Assembly (NCBI RefSeq): GCF_027943255.1
Contig: NC_072896.1
Location: 62,638,501-62,702,500 of the forward strand
DNA from: Anastrepha obliqua
Lineage: Eukaryota; Arthropoda; Insecta; Diptera; Tephritidae
DNA: 64,000 nucleotides
Direction of reading: 5' to 3'
Shown in pieces: positions 31,060 to 42,814 of the stretch (positions within the stretch are counted from its first letter, which is position 1; each line of letters opens with the position of its first letter). Position numbers and translations under genes: made by a program. Below the pieces are notes generated by a model. It saw only the letters and a program-made list of their open reading frames with translations. It ran no database searches and was not told the origin of the DNA.

Positions 31060-34000
31060 ATATTTTTTTTTTATTTTATTTTATAAAGGTTTACATAACA
31101 ATAAAATTATTATACAAACTAAAAGTAGTTCAGCGCTAGCATCGGAGGCTTTCGGCTGGCAGGTTGATTATGGCTCGATTAAATTCGACGAAGTAGATCA
31201 GTATCTTTGAGATAGTTATATAATATAGATATGTTACCTTCGGTTGGATTTTTTAATATTTCAAGAGGGTCAATGTTGCGAAAGTAATGATGTTTAGTCG
31301 ATGCAAGGTTAGGGCATGAAGACAGAATGTGATTTATACTCAGAGTGGAGTTGCAAAACGGGCATAGATTGGGTGGAACGCCTTGAAGTATATGGGTGTG
31401 TGTAATTATTGTGTGGCCTAGTCGAAGGCGTATGTATGGTGTGACCATATTCGTTGGGATTGACTCACTAAAACCTGGTTTTACACGCTTAGGATTAACT
31501 AAGGAGTAGGAATGGTTATAATTACTCCACTCGCGTAGTAGGTCACTTTGCCTTTGGTGTTTTATGAGACTGTAGACGTCATGTTTAAAGATGATATTGG
31601 TTGTAATGGTAGGGGTGATTCTCATTTGTTTTGCAATTTGGTCAGCATGTGTATTACCATTAATATCTGCGTGGCCAGGAATCCACATAATTTTGATTTT
31701 TTGTGGCTTGGTAGTTAGTGTCTCTCTTATAAAATCAATTATGTAGTTAGAATTGTTGTAGTTCTGGATGGCCGAAAAGCACGATAAGCTATCTGTGCAC
31801 ACTATGAATTTGCCCTTGTTTTGAATTGCATACAAAAAAGCGTTAAAAATTGCAACTGTTTCTGCTGTAAAGATAGAGCAGAATGGGAATAAGAGTCCAT
31901 AAGTTATTATTTCGTTTTGCTCTTTTACAACAGCATATGAAGTCTGTTCTGTCTTAGACCCGTCAGTATAGATCAGCTTCCAGCCCATGGCTCTGTAATT
32001 CGCTGCGATTTCAGAAAACATGGATTTATATTCTTCACGAGATGTATTCGCTTTACGTTTTAGTGCTAAATTGTTAATAAAGGACTCCTCTTTAAGTAGC
32101 CAGGGTGGGTTTCGATGTTTACTGATTTGAACCCTTTGCGGCGGTAGGTTATTATCTTTAGCAAATTTGAGACAGAGATGGATGGTTGACGGTACCTTAG
32201 GAATACGCTTTCGAAGTGTAGCAAGCTGTACATCTTTTCGAAGTGCGTTGTTCGATGTTGTTATAAGTTTAGCATAAAGTTTACAAATACAGTCTTCTGC
32301 ATTATCTGCGATAGAAGTTAGTCCAGTTTCCGCAAAAATATTCTTCAGAGGAGTTGTTGGAAATGCACGTAGAGATCTTCTCAGAGCTGTATGGTAGGGA
32401 GCCGAGAGTAACTTTAATTTATTTTTAGCATTATGTCCATAAATCTCCAAGCCGTACTGATAAATTGACGAGATAAGAGCCTTTGTGACGTTTATCAACA
32501 ATGCCGAGCCGATAAATGAGCGCTTTGTGGACAGGTACTTAATAACTTCTAATCTAGAACTTAGTTTACTTCTTATATAATGACAGTGTTCTGTAAAAGT
32601 GTACTTATTATCTAATATTAAACCTAAGAACTTAAGGCTATTTGTACAGTTTATATTAATGTTGTAAAAAGTAAGTGAGGGTACATTGCAATTTAATTTT
32701 TTACATATATGTAATAATTTGCACTTATCGGGAGAAATTGAAGCGCCTGAAGTTTTGGACCAGGAATCAATTTGATGTAGAATTTCTGTGTACGTTCTGA
32801 TGACATCAGTATTATTCGATTTTTTTGAAAATATGAGTACGTCGTCAGCGTAAAGCTGGTGTTCAACAGTGCTAAATTTCGATAAAATCATACTCAGCCC
32901 ATCAAACGCTATAGTGAAGAGGATCACAGATAAAGGTGATCCTTGAGGGGTACCATTTTTAAGGGGAAAGGTTGATGAATAGGAATTGGCTATTGAAACG
33001 TTGATTTTGCGATGGGATAGGAATGATTTAATAAAATTGTACATTTTCGGTCCAACTTTCCATTTATCAAGTTGTCTTAAAACAATATGAATGCCAATGC
33101 GGTCAAAGGCTTTCATGAAATCTAGGGACAGGAGGGTTATATGATTTTTATTTGATAATGCTTTTGAAATGTAGAAATCTAAATGGAGAAATGAGTCAAT
33201 GGTTCCATGACCTCGTTTGAATCCGACTTGGCTGTGATGAATAAGACCTTTAGTATAAGCATACCAGGAAAGTCTAGCAGCAATAATTTTTTCTAATAAC
33301 TTCCCTAAACAGGGTAGCAGGGAAATTGGACGATAACTGCAGATATCTAGAGGAGGTTTTCCAGCTTTAAGAATGGGGGTAAGAGAGCTAGTTTTCCAAA
33401 CTTGGGGGTAAATACCAACAGTAAAGATGCGATTATATAATTGGAGAAGACGGGAAATCATGGACAATGGAAGTTGCTTGATCATGGGATAGGAAATTCT
33501 ATCTCTACCCGGGGTTTTTCCTTTTACTAAAGACAGGGCGGAAGAAAATTCAAGATACGTAATGTCTGTTTCTAGGTACTCGGCAGCTTTTGAAAGGGGC
33601 AAACGTAGTGAACGGCCAGAGGTTAGTTGCAGTTCTTTAGCGGCTATGAAATCGGGCTGGAAGCTGGCGTCAGAAGAAGTTGAAGAGAAATGGATGGCAA
33701 ACTCTTGGGCTATATCCTGAGGAGATAGAAGAATGCCACGGGAGGAATCAAGAGCAGAAATTGTAGGACTTGAAGGTGTCCCTGTCAATCTTTTTATATC
33801 AGCCCATATTTTCTTAGTATTTGATGAAGAGTTGATACTGTTTGTAAATTTTCGAAAGCAATCAGCTTTAGCAATTTTTGCTTTGCAACGAAAAATAGCA
33901 TTTGCCCTTTTGTACTGGATCAAAGTTAACGATGATCGCGAGCGTTTGTAATCGTGCCATGCTTTTTGTTTTTCTTGCCTTAGAGTTGAAAGGAGATCGT

Positions 34001-34130
34001 TCCACCATAATGGGGCCGGTTTGATAGGCTTGCTGGATGATTGTGGGATGGCAAGGTTGGCTGCGGATCTAATGATTTTATGTATATGTGAGGTCTCTTG
34101 ATTTACATTAGTAGAAATTGGACGTGAACT
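31060..34130 (-). mobile_element. 5'-truncated I-type non-LTR retrotransposon
   Basis: It lies inverted and lacks the endonuclease domain; its A-rich 3' tail ends near 31060-31080. Flanks carry similar AACAAT-ATTT-TGT sequences (about 31033-31050 and 34136-34155), an imperfect candidate target duplication. Copy 2 of the duplicated block has no insert between the corresponding positions (about 45200-45400). Confidence 0.8.
31179..34130 (-). CDS. I-type element ORF2: reverse transcriptase and RNase H (partial)
   Basis: It is open from the truncated edge; the first ATG at 33923 gives 914 residues. Upstream in frame, to about 34130, sits APLWWNDLLSTLRQEKQKAW, the usual linker after the endonuclease. 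RT motifs: KTPGRDRISYPMIK, SYRPISLLPCLGKLLEKII, LLSLDFMKAFDRI, NGTPQGSPLSVILF and the catalytic QLYADDVLIF. RNase H: LIYTDGSKTEQTSYAVV, CTDSLSCFSAI and IPGHADINGNTHADQIAKQM. Zinc-binding motif near the C-terminus: CPFCNSTLSINHILSSCPN. No stop or frameshift occurs over 2.9 kb, so the insertion is young, but without endonuclease it is not autonomous. Confidence 0.9.
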   Translation of the reverse strand, partial: SSRPISTNVNQETSHIHKIIRSAANLAIPQSSSKPIKPAPLWWNDLLSTLRQEKQKAWHDYKRSRSSLTLIQYKRANAIFRCKAKIAKADCFRKFTNSINSSSNTKKIWADIKRLTGTPSSPTISALDSSRGILLSPQDIAQEFAIHFSSTSSDASFQPDFIAAKELQLTSGRSLRLPLSKAAEYLETDITYLEFSSALSLVKGKTPGRDRISYPMIKQLPLSMISRLLQLYNRIFTVGIYPQVWKTSSLTPILKAGKPPLDICSYRPISLLPCLGKLLEKIIAARLSWYAYTKGLIHHSQVGFKRGHGTIDSFLHLDFYISKALSNKNHITLLSLDFMKAFDRIGIHIVLRQLDKWKVGPKMYNFIKSFLSHRKINVSIANSYSSTFPLKNGTPQGSPLSVILFTIAFDGLSMILSKFSTVEHQLYADDVLIFSKKSNNTDVIRTYTEILHQIDSWSKTSGASISPDKCKLLHICKKLNCNVPSLTFYNININCTNSLKFLGLILDNKYTFTEHCHYIRSKLSSRLEVIKYLSTKRSFIGSALLINVTKALISSIYQYGLEIYGHNAKNKLKLLSAPYHTALRRSLRAFPTTPLKNIFAETGLTSIADNAEDCICKLYAKLITTSNNALRKDVQLATLRKRIPKVPSTIHLCLKFAKDNNLPPQRVQISKHRNPPWLLKEESFINNLALKRKANTSREEYKSMFSEIAANYRAMGWKLIYTDGSKTEQTSYAVVKEQNEIITYGLLFPFCSIFTAETVAIFNAFLYAIQNKGKFIVCTDSLSCFSAIQNYNNSNYIIDFIRETLTTKPQKIKIMWIPGHADINGNTHADQIAKQMRITPTITTNIIFKHDVYSLIKHQRQSDLLREWSNYNHSYSLVNPKRVKPGFSESIPTNMVTPYIRLRLGHTIITHTHILQGVPPNLCPFCNSTLSINHILSSCPNLASTKHHYFRNIDPLEILKNPTEGNISILYNYLKDTDLLRRI

Positions 34131-34522
34131 GTATATAACAATGATTTTTGTTGAGAAATATCTAAATTTTTACGTAATTGTTTTTCACTTTTTTATACGA
34201 GTAGAACCTTGTTACATAAAACAGATTTCTGAAAACAGGTGTGACATTTTTCGGCAACAAGCGTAGAATATTTTTACTTATGCCCTGGTGTGAATGCAAT
34301 GCTATTTTTTGCAAAACTGTTGCGTGTAAGCCTAAGTTAAGGCGATGAGCTACATAGTGCCAACAGTCGATATTCTCGAGTTTGATACTTTTTCTATGTT
34401 TCTATTTACAGACAATAGTATCGACTTAAATAATTGTTCTGTTTTTCTTGGTTTTAAGAAGTTCGCTTTTAGAAGTGAAAAGCATTAAAGCGTAGCTATA
34501 AAACAGTCATATAGTTTTAACT

Positions 34523-35905
34523 ATGCCAAACTTAAAGGATAAATCGCATGCTGTCAAAGGAAAGTCACATAAATACCGATCTAAATCGTCTTCCCGATAT
34601 GCTGATGTGGATGGACGAAAAGTTAATTTCGTTTCAATACCAAACACCATAAAGCTTAGCATGTTGAATAGCGGACTTCTATCGTTTGAAAAAATCAGAC
34701 TGGAGGCGAGAGATGAAAACAACTCTTTATCGAAAACAATACCACATTTTCCAATAATTAAATCGTATTTTCTGAAACTGTGTGACTTGCGTCGAAAGTT
34801 TCCTGTGCTGTACAAATTAGAGTTTCAAATTGCGACCAGAGTAGAGACAAACATGTGTAGACACGCTATGAGGAAAAATAATCATGAAAAAAATCAAAAC
34901 CCGAAATGTATTCCTTATGATTACAACCGCGTCGTTCTTAAAAAGTCATCTTTTGTTCGTGATTCAGATTATATTAATGCATCTTATGTCGACAGTCTAC
35001 TCAAACCAAATGCTTATATTGTATCCCAGGGGCCTGTGGAGGAGACTGTAAATGAATTCTGGCAAATGGTTTGGCAAGAAAATATTAGTGCTATCATTAT
35101 GCTTACTAAAACGTTTGACTTCGCGAAAGTTATGTGTGTTCAATATTGGCCTCCAAACATGGAAGTACATGAAACATATGGCGATATACACATAAACATT
35201 GTACGAGAAGAACAGCTTGCGAATTTCCATATCAGAACATTTCATTTATATAAAGTTAATGAAGCTAAGGAAATTATAGACGAACGCCTTATACTGCAGT
35301 TTCATTATACAGAATGGTACTCTCATTCCTGTCCTTGTTCTAATGCACTTTTAGAGTTTCGACGTCGAGTTCGCTTGGTTGTTGGAAATATAATTAAAGG
35401 TGACGATTTAAAAGGGCCGATGTTAGTTCATTGTAGTGATGGAGGGGGTAGATCCGGTGTCTATTTGTCTATTGATGCAAATCTTGAGCTAGCAGAGGAG
35501 GAGGAGTGTTTCAATGTTTTTGGTTACCTGAAGAAATTACGTCAGTCTAGAAAGGGTCTCGTAGAAAATGTTGAACAATATAAATTTATATACGACACTC
35601 TTGAGGAGCATATAATATGTGGAAAAACGTGGTTTCCGGTATCCGAACTTTCTGATCGCCTAAAAGTTAAAGCTCGCAGAAATGCATTAACAAAGATGAA
35701 CGAATATCAAATGGAATATGACCAAATTTGCAAACAGACACCCCGATTTACGATAGGAGATTGCGCTGGAGGACATAGAGCTGATAATCGGGATAAAAAT
35801 CGGGATGTTTTATGCGTGCCTCCTGATAATTTTAGACCGTATTTAACATCGTTTCAAGAAAACGCTTTTACCCATGTCTCCATGTGCGGTGACCAAGGAG
35901 GATAA
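34523..35905 (+). pseudogene. Tyrosine-phosphatase-like gene copy A, truncated at the duplication junction
   Basis: Residues 1-449 match the complete gene at 45692 with very few differences (for example SCPCSN for SCPFSN, EYDQ for EYEQ, FQENAF for FQGNAF). At 35871-35872 the sequence passes into the duplicated Mcm10 5' flank, adding a foreign tail THVSMCGDQGG and a stop. The first phosphatase domain with HCSDGGGRSG is kept, while the second domain is lost except its first residues. The 5' flank to about 34160 matches copy B, so it could still be transcribed; a 460-residue chimeric product is possible. Call: partial gene. Confidence 0.88.
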
Positions 35906-36791
35906 AGAGGAAATAAACGGTCCGCCATGGCAGCGCCCCATACCATGGTAAGCCCACCGTTACAAGCTGAGGCGGCCTGATAGCGGAGGGCTTCGTTAGG
36001 AGACAGTCTAATATTATCCGCCAGCTCCCAAACCCACCCAAAAGGCACGGTTCGCGTTACACCTTGGATCTTCGACTTGTGTGGTACGCGGGAAATAATG
36101 ATTCTCTTACCCCCAATTTCGGGAGATATTCCTCTATACACTATCTGGGGATGCGCCCTCTAGAGATAACAGGTTCCACGGCCTTTGACCATGCTTCAAA
36201 GAGATGAACATCACATAAACAAACGTTGTTACTATCGTTTAAAATTGAAAAATGATGACATTGATATGTGAATTTGAATTTTTTTATTGAAATTTGAATA
36301 CAGGTACTAATACCGCGCAGCTGACTATTTTTTTTTATTCTACTAAATGTCAACAATACATGAAAAAAATTTCAGACGGTATAAAATGAGTTGCTAAAAA
36401 TTGTTTTTCGAAACGTTTCGTACCCTCCCACATTCACTCCCTAACATCTTAACCAAGTTTCAATAAACAAATCGTATTACCGTATTAAATACTTTGTCTA
36501 AATTATTTATGCGGCATTACACTTAACCCAACCTAGATGCAGTCCTAACAAAGTAAATTACGAATTGGCCGTGGAAAAGGTGTAATTCTCGAATTACTAA
36601 CTTAGCGAATTATGTGTCGTGGGAACATAGCATTAATTTTGAGTTAAATCGATATCAACATTACTTCTAGAACATTAATGCATTCATGTTTCTAGATTCG
36701 ATACATCGCTTCCATTCAGTTGCTTCCATTCCTCCTATTCATGTGTAGAATTTAATTCGCGTTATTATTATATTTTGATTATTATACCATA

Positions 36792-38516
36792 ATGAATGAA
36801 TCGGTTAATGAAGATATTGGTGGATATGATAATGAACTTTTAGCTTTGGATGCACTTTTGGCAGGCATTGAAAATGAAGGATTAAAAACGAAAGGAGTTG
36901 AGAAGAATGTGGTAAATAATATCCACTCGAACGATACGGATAAAGTTGAATACTGCCTTGAAAGCAAATTCAATAAATATGGTGGCAATATAATTCAACC
37001 TGTATCCCAGCCTTCTGAAACAAGTGGCTCACACCTGAAAGGATCATGGCTCAGTGGGCGGGAAGTGTCAACTCCTACTGACCCTGTATTTGGTTTGCGA
37101 ATTATTAATCCTCAAATTTCTACTGCTCTGCTAACGGAGAGAATGGCTAACCGGAAAGCTGTTACGTTCAAAGAATTACCTAAGTATATATTAAAAGATT
37201 TGACAAGCGATTGGGTGATTGCTGGTGTTATATTATCTAAGGAAACGAAGTGTTCTAAAACTGCCAATCCTTTTTCAATTTGGAAACTCTCAGATTTGCA
37301 AGGAGACATTAAAACGATATCGGTTTGTTTGTTCCAAAATGCACACGATGAATTGTGGAAAACTCCAACTGGAATGTGTGTAGCCATTCTAAACCCTTCC
37401 TTAAGTGAAAACAATAATTATAACAGGGAAATTGCTAATCTGTCTATTGACTCTTCAAATAAAGTTTTGATTTTAGGAAAGTCTAAAGATTTAGGTGTAT
37501 GCAAAAGTATAAAGAAAAATGGAGAGCACTGTAAGAATTTCGTAAACGTCAGCGAATTTGATTTTTGTATTTTTCATATGCGAAAAGAATATAACAAAAC
37601 TACTTCCATTAAGAAAAACGGAAGACTGCTAGGTAAACAACTAAATGTGGGCATATTCCAACAGCATCGATTCAGACCATCCACCTCTAAGTATATATAA
37701 ACTAAAACTAACGAAATTAATTGATCACATGGACATTTTTATCTACTTGGTTTGCTATGGTGGGATGGTTTGCATGATGATTTTAGAAATCGCCCTGTAT
37801 TTTATTTATATAAGTACTTCGTTGTTTATAACTTACTGTTTTTAGCCAGCAATATTAAACTTGTAGGACTGGAGGCAAACGCATCTGCCATGCAAAAAGC
37901 TATTAATGTGATAAGGAAATGTCCTATTGAAAAAGTAGATCCTAATTCAATTCGCGGAACAAAAGAAGGTAAAAAACGCGCAATGGAAGTTCTTCACGAA
38001 ATGAATGAACCAAACAAAAGAAAAACTGAAGAAACCTCTAAGATTCACTTGACGGATATTTTAGAAAGAAATTCAACGCACAAGGAATTTATAGATGTTC
38101 GACAGAGAGAAGAAGAAGAGAAATATTTTAATAGACTTGAAAAAAAAGAAGCAATGGAAAAAAAAATGCTAAACACATATGAACTGCCTTGCAAAGCTGT
38201 TATATGTAGAAATTGCGAGTATACCGCCTTTTCCGCGGCTGATCGCTGTAAAGAAGAACTGCACATTCTGGAAATAATTGATGCTGTAAAGCGTTTTTTT
38301 CAATGCAAAGACTGTGGGAATCGTACAACGTCTCTTTTTAAAATTCCAAAGTTTAGTTGTATGAAGTGCACTGGCTCAAGATGGGAACGTTGCGCCATGT
38401 TACGGGAGCGGAAAGTACATGATTCCTCCAAAGAACTTTCCGTAAGAGGGGATGAAGAGAAATTTTCGCGAGGCAAATCGAAAATGAATATCAACCTGCT
38501 ACTGCCAATAGATTAA
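36792..38516 (+). CDS. Mcm10: Mcm10 copy B with in-frame internal deletion
   Basis: Model join(36792..37690, 37850..38516): 1566 nt, 521 residues, in frame. Compared with copy A it lacks about 350 bp running from inside exon 2 to the end of intron 2. The deletion lies between short ATTAAA repeats, so exon 2 now reads NNIKLVGLE straight into old exon 3, with the former intron end cttgtag coding Leu-Val. The linker segment with GKLCQRDK is gone. It also lacks seven residues (DFKLCKK in A) and one Ser. The OB core, CCCH finger and all zinc-ribbon cysteines remain. The last exon has many amino-acid changes relative to A. Whether it is expressed or useful is unknown; it may be a decaying duplicate. 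Confidence 0.82.
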
Positions 38517-38724
38517 AAATAAATATTTGTAAAGTTATTGAGGAATATGTTTGATTTAATCAAAATTGCTTGTTGTAAAATACATTAAACCCGTTGTACA
38601 ACTTTCAATAAAGAATGAAATGCATTTATTAATTGTGAAGACTTGCTTGTATATATAAACATCAATCACCTGAACGAAATCTTTGATTTCAAAGTTTGGA
38701 CAATTGACGGGAAATACATATATA

Positions 38725-39300
38725 CAGTAGGTTCTGTTTTTATGCGGTTTTGAAATAGTGCGGTTTTTTTTTTTAATTACAAAATGCATGTCGACCTATC
38801 GGGAATTGTACATATAAACAAGATTCTAAACCAGCTAAGCAAAAACTCATCACAGATTACATCAGAAATGCTAACCCTACAAGTATGAAACCGCCTGCAT
38901 AACCATCTAGATCAGACGTGTACATTTCTTCAAGTGACGAAAGTGATTTTACGCCAAATCCTAAACGAATGCGCAACATGTAGGTATTGTCTGATTCTAT
39001 TTCTGACGTAAATTTATTTTTCGATTCTGACGTTTCTTAAATAAAGATATAATTTTCAAAAATACAATATTTTTTTTATGCGATTTTATTTAATTATTTC
39101 AGATTCATGCGGTCTATGGAACGTATCTATAGTTATAATATGGGACTAGTACCCTTTTTTTATGCGATTTTATTACATTATTTCAGATTTATGCGGTTCT
39201 TAGCACTTTTGAAACGTATCTATAGTTTTACTATAGAACTGGAAGCTTTTTTTATCTACTTTATCTACTTTTTATCTACCGCATAAAAACAGAATCTACT
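38725..39300. mobile_element. Pogo/Tigger-like non-autonomous element
   Basis: The ends are inverted (CAGTAGGTTCTGTTTTTATG at 38725; the complement ends near 39300) and flanked by TA-rich sequence. The interior keeps a short C-terminal-like coding trace (SSDESDFTPNPKRMRN near 38935-38980). The corresponding site at about 23775 in copy 1 is empty. Confidence 0.7.
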
Positions 39301-39319
39301 ATATATATGTATATTGTAT

Positions 39320-39592
39320 ATAATTGGCGCGTACACCCTTTTTGGGTGTTTGGCTGAGCTTCTCCTATTTGTGGCGTGCGTCTTGATGTTGTTTCTCAAA
39401 TGGAGGGACCTATAGTTTCTAGACGACTCCGAACAGCAGATATTTTTTGTAAGGTGCTTTTTCATGGCAAAAATACACTCGAAGGTTTGTCGTTGCCTGC
39501 CGAGGGGCGACCGCTATTCGAAAAAACTTTTTCTTAATTTTGGAGTTTCGCCGAGATTGGAATCTACGTTTTCTCTAAATTCCGAATTCTGT
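39320..39592 (-). repeat. tRNA-derived SINE, sister of 23792-24090
   Basis: It starts with AATTGGCGCGTACACCCTTT and shares the body and part of the head; the head breaks off near 39592 where homology with copy 1 is lost. Confidence 0.8.
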
Positions 39593-39599
39593 AAAGTCG

Positions 39600-40718
39600 G
39601 TTTACTGGCGATAGTTTAACGTGACAACGTCATAAGAAAATACTGATGGAAAGGTTGCATTTTTCAAAAGAAAATTTTAATTTTATTTGTTTGATAGATA
39701 TTTTGTATGGATATAGAGAAGGAGGTAAATGGAATCGCAATGGAATAGGTCAAGTTACATTTACACAAACGTAAAAAATGACGAAACATTTATCAAGTTC
39801 ATGAAAGATATGTTCAATTTCGATTGAGCTTCAGACGTTAATAAGGCAACAACACTAAGAGGCAACATCATCGATTTGCCTTTTTCAAGACAACACACTC
39901 GAAACACCCCCTTTCATTTCCTACTTTTCCTATCACCGTCCTATTCTCAACAGAGAAATGGTTCATTACCATGCACACAGGAAGAAGGCATATGCAAATA
40001 CAAATATGTGAATTTATATACAAATGTGCATATACATACATATATATGCTCACTCAAGTAGGAGAGAGCCAGATGTCGAACATTACCGAATGCGAGAGCC
40101 GATTGTGCTCTTTGTCGTTCATTCCGCGCTTTCGTTTGCAGTTCAAGCAAGGTAACGACCATGAGCAAGGTAACGGCGATTGAGCAAGATAACGACGAAT
40201 AAGCAAGATAACGACGATTGAGAAAGATAACGACACATTTTATCGTCCGTGCAGCCGGCTAAATGGAATTATAAGACATTATCACGTCATAATGTAAGGG
40301 TTACATTTAATAGAACTTTGACATTTTGTTGTCATATGATATGCTCTATTTCGACTGCTTTCAGCTAAAAAGTTTTAGTTACCAACGCTATTGCATGGTT
40401 TCGAGTGATACACTCATTGTGATAGTGTGTGCCGTAATGAACTTAATGCTTTGTATAATAAAATTGCGAGATAAGTTTACTGTAAAAAACGTTATGACCA
40501 CATTTCCGTTATTGCTAAAAAAAATTGCATCAGTATCTTTCGACGATTTACTTACGTGTAAATATTTAGTGTTGCTTCAGAAGATCAAACCTACTTGGAA
40601 ACCCAGTAATCTCAAAGATCGATTTATGTTTTCAAAATCCCCTTTCCCTTTGCCTGAACTTCAATACTTTGTGTTCTGTGTCCGTCTTTGTAATACCCTA
40701 CCCCAAGGCGAATCTAAT
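39600..40718. other. Intergenic DNA of duplication copy 2
   Basis: 39600-40230 has no match in copy 1. From about 40240 (CGTGCAGCCGGCTAAATGGA) homology to 24680 onward resumes, interrupted by about 185 bp unique to this copy near 40310-40500. No gene was recognised. Confidence 0.5.
40143..40232 (+). repeat. Minisatellite, about 19-bp unit
   Basis: About five imperfect units of the type GAGCAAGATAACGACGATT lie head to tail. Confidence 0.85.
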
Positions 40719-41983
40719 AAGTGTAGTGTGGGTAAACCAACTGTACATCCGAGTGTCAGCCATTCGCATCATCTTCGTATACTTCTAGTTCTAACTTCAA
40801 ACCGGCTGGGCAACACAGTTCGTTCTGTTTTCTTTCAATTCTACTTTCTTTTGTCGTGATATTTCTATGTACAAAACGTTGTTATTGATCTTACGCCACC
40901 CCCTCTAGTGAATGTGTCTTGATCTCCCGCTTCAGAAATAACTTAATTCGTTATTGTGCCGAACATTGTTGAATATAAAGTACTCCAATATTTTTTTAAA
41001 TTTTTGAATTAATTCCAATTAATCCCCACCACTACTACCAGAGAACGTAAATTCATAGAGAAGGCGCAGGAACGAATGGACAGGTTAAATGTCAAAACAC
41101 ATCAAAACGAGGGTAGGAAGTTAACAGAAGAGAGTTAACATAGCGGAGCGTAGTCAACAGAAATAAATATAACGTTTGCATTGAAATGTAAAATGCCATG
41201 ATTTGATGTTAGGGAAAAGAAAATAACAGAAGACTTGTACATTTTTCTTTCATGCTTATTTGCCGTCGGCATTTTGCATGCGCAAATGGGTTATTTCTTG
41301 TGAGATGATAAATTAATTCTAAGTAACGCAATAGCACCGTAGGCCTAAGTAGCTAGTGTGCTTTATCAATTAGTGTTATATTTCATATTTCTCTAATAAA
41401 TAATAATATTATAATTCTAAGTATATGCATGCATGAATATGAAATTTTAAGTATCTAATTGACTAATTGTATTGAATTTAGGTCTATTATCAAAATTATT
41501 CAAATATCATAACACAAAAAATAACTTTGTAAACCATTCATTTACATCAACGGTTATTATTCAGCAATATGTTGTACTTTTTAAATTATTATATACATAT
41601 GTATGTATATTCATATACTACAAAGCGTTGAATATATTATATATAACATCTACCATCCATATTCATGTGGCCAGAAACAAAATCTTGACCTGCCTCAAAA
41701 CACAGCTCATACATATGTATCTACATATAAAAAATTCAAAAGCAAATAGACAAACGTATGCAAACATATTCCTAACATATGCAAAAAAACTCATCTAAAC
41801 CTTATTCGCGTACATATACATATGTATGTATGTATGTACATAAATATGAATACATATGCTGGGACAATGTACATATGTACGTAAAAGTTTCTATTCTAAG
41901 CAAAACAATGAATATTCGTATATATGTACATATAACCGCACATACTTACTTTATGCCTCTACATCTGTATGCTTCCAAAACTA

Positions 41984-42350
41984 AAATTCTAAGCCTAGCG
42001 ACTACAAGAACAAAATGCATTCCTAGGCGTAGCTGCTGCGGCCATAATTATTTACCCGCGACGGCGCTGAACAGTTTCAAATATTAAAAAGCACAACAAA
42101 AACAAATTCATTGATAAGTTCGAACTCATATTTCTACGAGCAAAGTACTTTCATTCATAAAACGAGCCGCCCATATGCCAATTTTCGCGACCATTCGAAA
42201 ATAGTCAATATTGGAATATTTCGCGTTGAATTATTTGCCAATATTTGGTAAATCTTGAATTTTTGTCAAGTCGAGTGGCCGCGGCTCCGTACATATGTAT
42301 GCATCAATATATGTATGTAAATATGTGTTCTAAATTCTCGACAACAATAG
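41984..42350 (-). repeat. Dispersed non-coding repeat, copy 2 of 3, inside the P-like element
   Basis: It is the reverse complement of the family at 4600-5130, containing GGCATATGGGCGGCTCGTTT and ATTTACCAAATATTGGCAAA when read on the minus strand. Confidence 0.75.
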
Positions 42351-42814
42351 CAAATCGAAATATTTTTTCTGTCGCAAGTGCTCGCAGTCTCATATGTATG
42401 TATGTCTATGGAAGTTTGTAGGCATGTATTTATGTATATGCGTGTTTGCTTTTGCTTCATATGCAGATATTCATTTGATTTAGCTGAACGAATATGTATG
42501 TATATTGATTTTGTAAGGAAATCCTGTCGAATTAAATTATTGGTATATGTTCATTTAAGTTCTTCTTACCAAATAAATATTATTATCCTTAAGAAAATTG
42601 AAACACTAGTTTTTTTAATCTCTATTTTTTATTTTTACCAACAAGTAAGTTAACTACTCATATATAATTAGTATATATATTTTACAATACTATAAATAGG
42701 TATTTATTGTACATTTCCTGAAATGAAAAAAATATATAAAATTGTGAAAGCACGAATTACGAAATTGTTCTTATATTATAACAATTTCTCACACGACTTC
42801 GATATTAACATCGA

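Larger units (their letters stand above)
20553..35872 (+). repeat. Tandem segmental duplication, copy 1
   Basis: From CCCATGTCTCCATGTGCGGT at 20553 onward the sequence matches 35871 onward: 5' flank, Mcm10, SINE, intergenic DNA, and the phosphatase gene as far as its codon 449. The right end is the junction at 35871-35872. Private to this copy are the LOA-type element (24994-30092) and the I-type element (about 31060-34130). About 620 bp near 24060-24675 does not align with copy 2. Confidence 0.9.

Noticed and set aside
31060..31080. Exact target duplication for the I-type element
   Set aside because: The flanking AACAAT..ATTT..TGT sequences differ at several positions, so only an approximate duplication is claimed.
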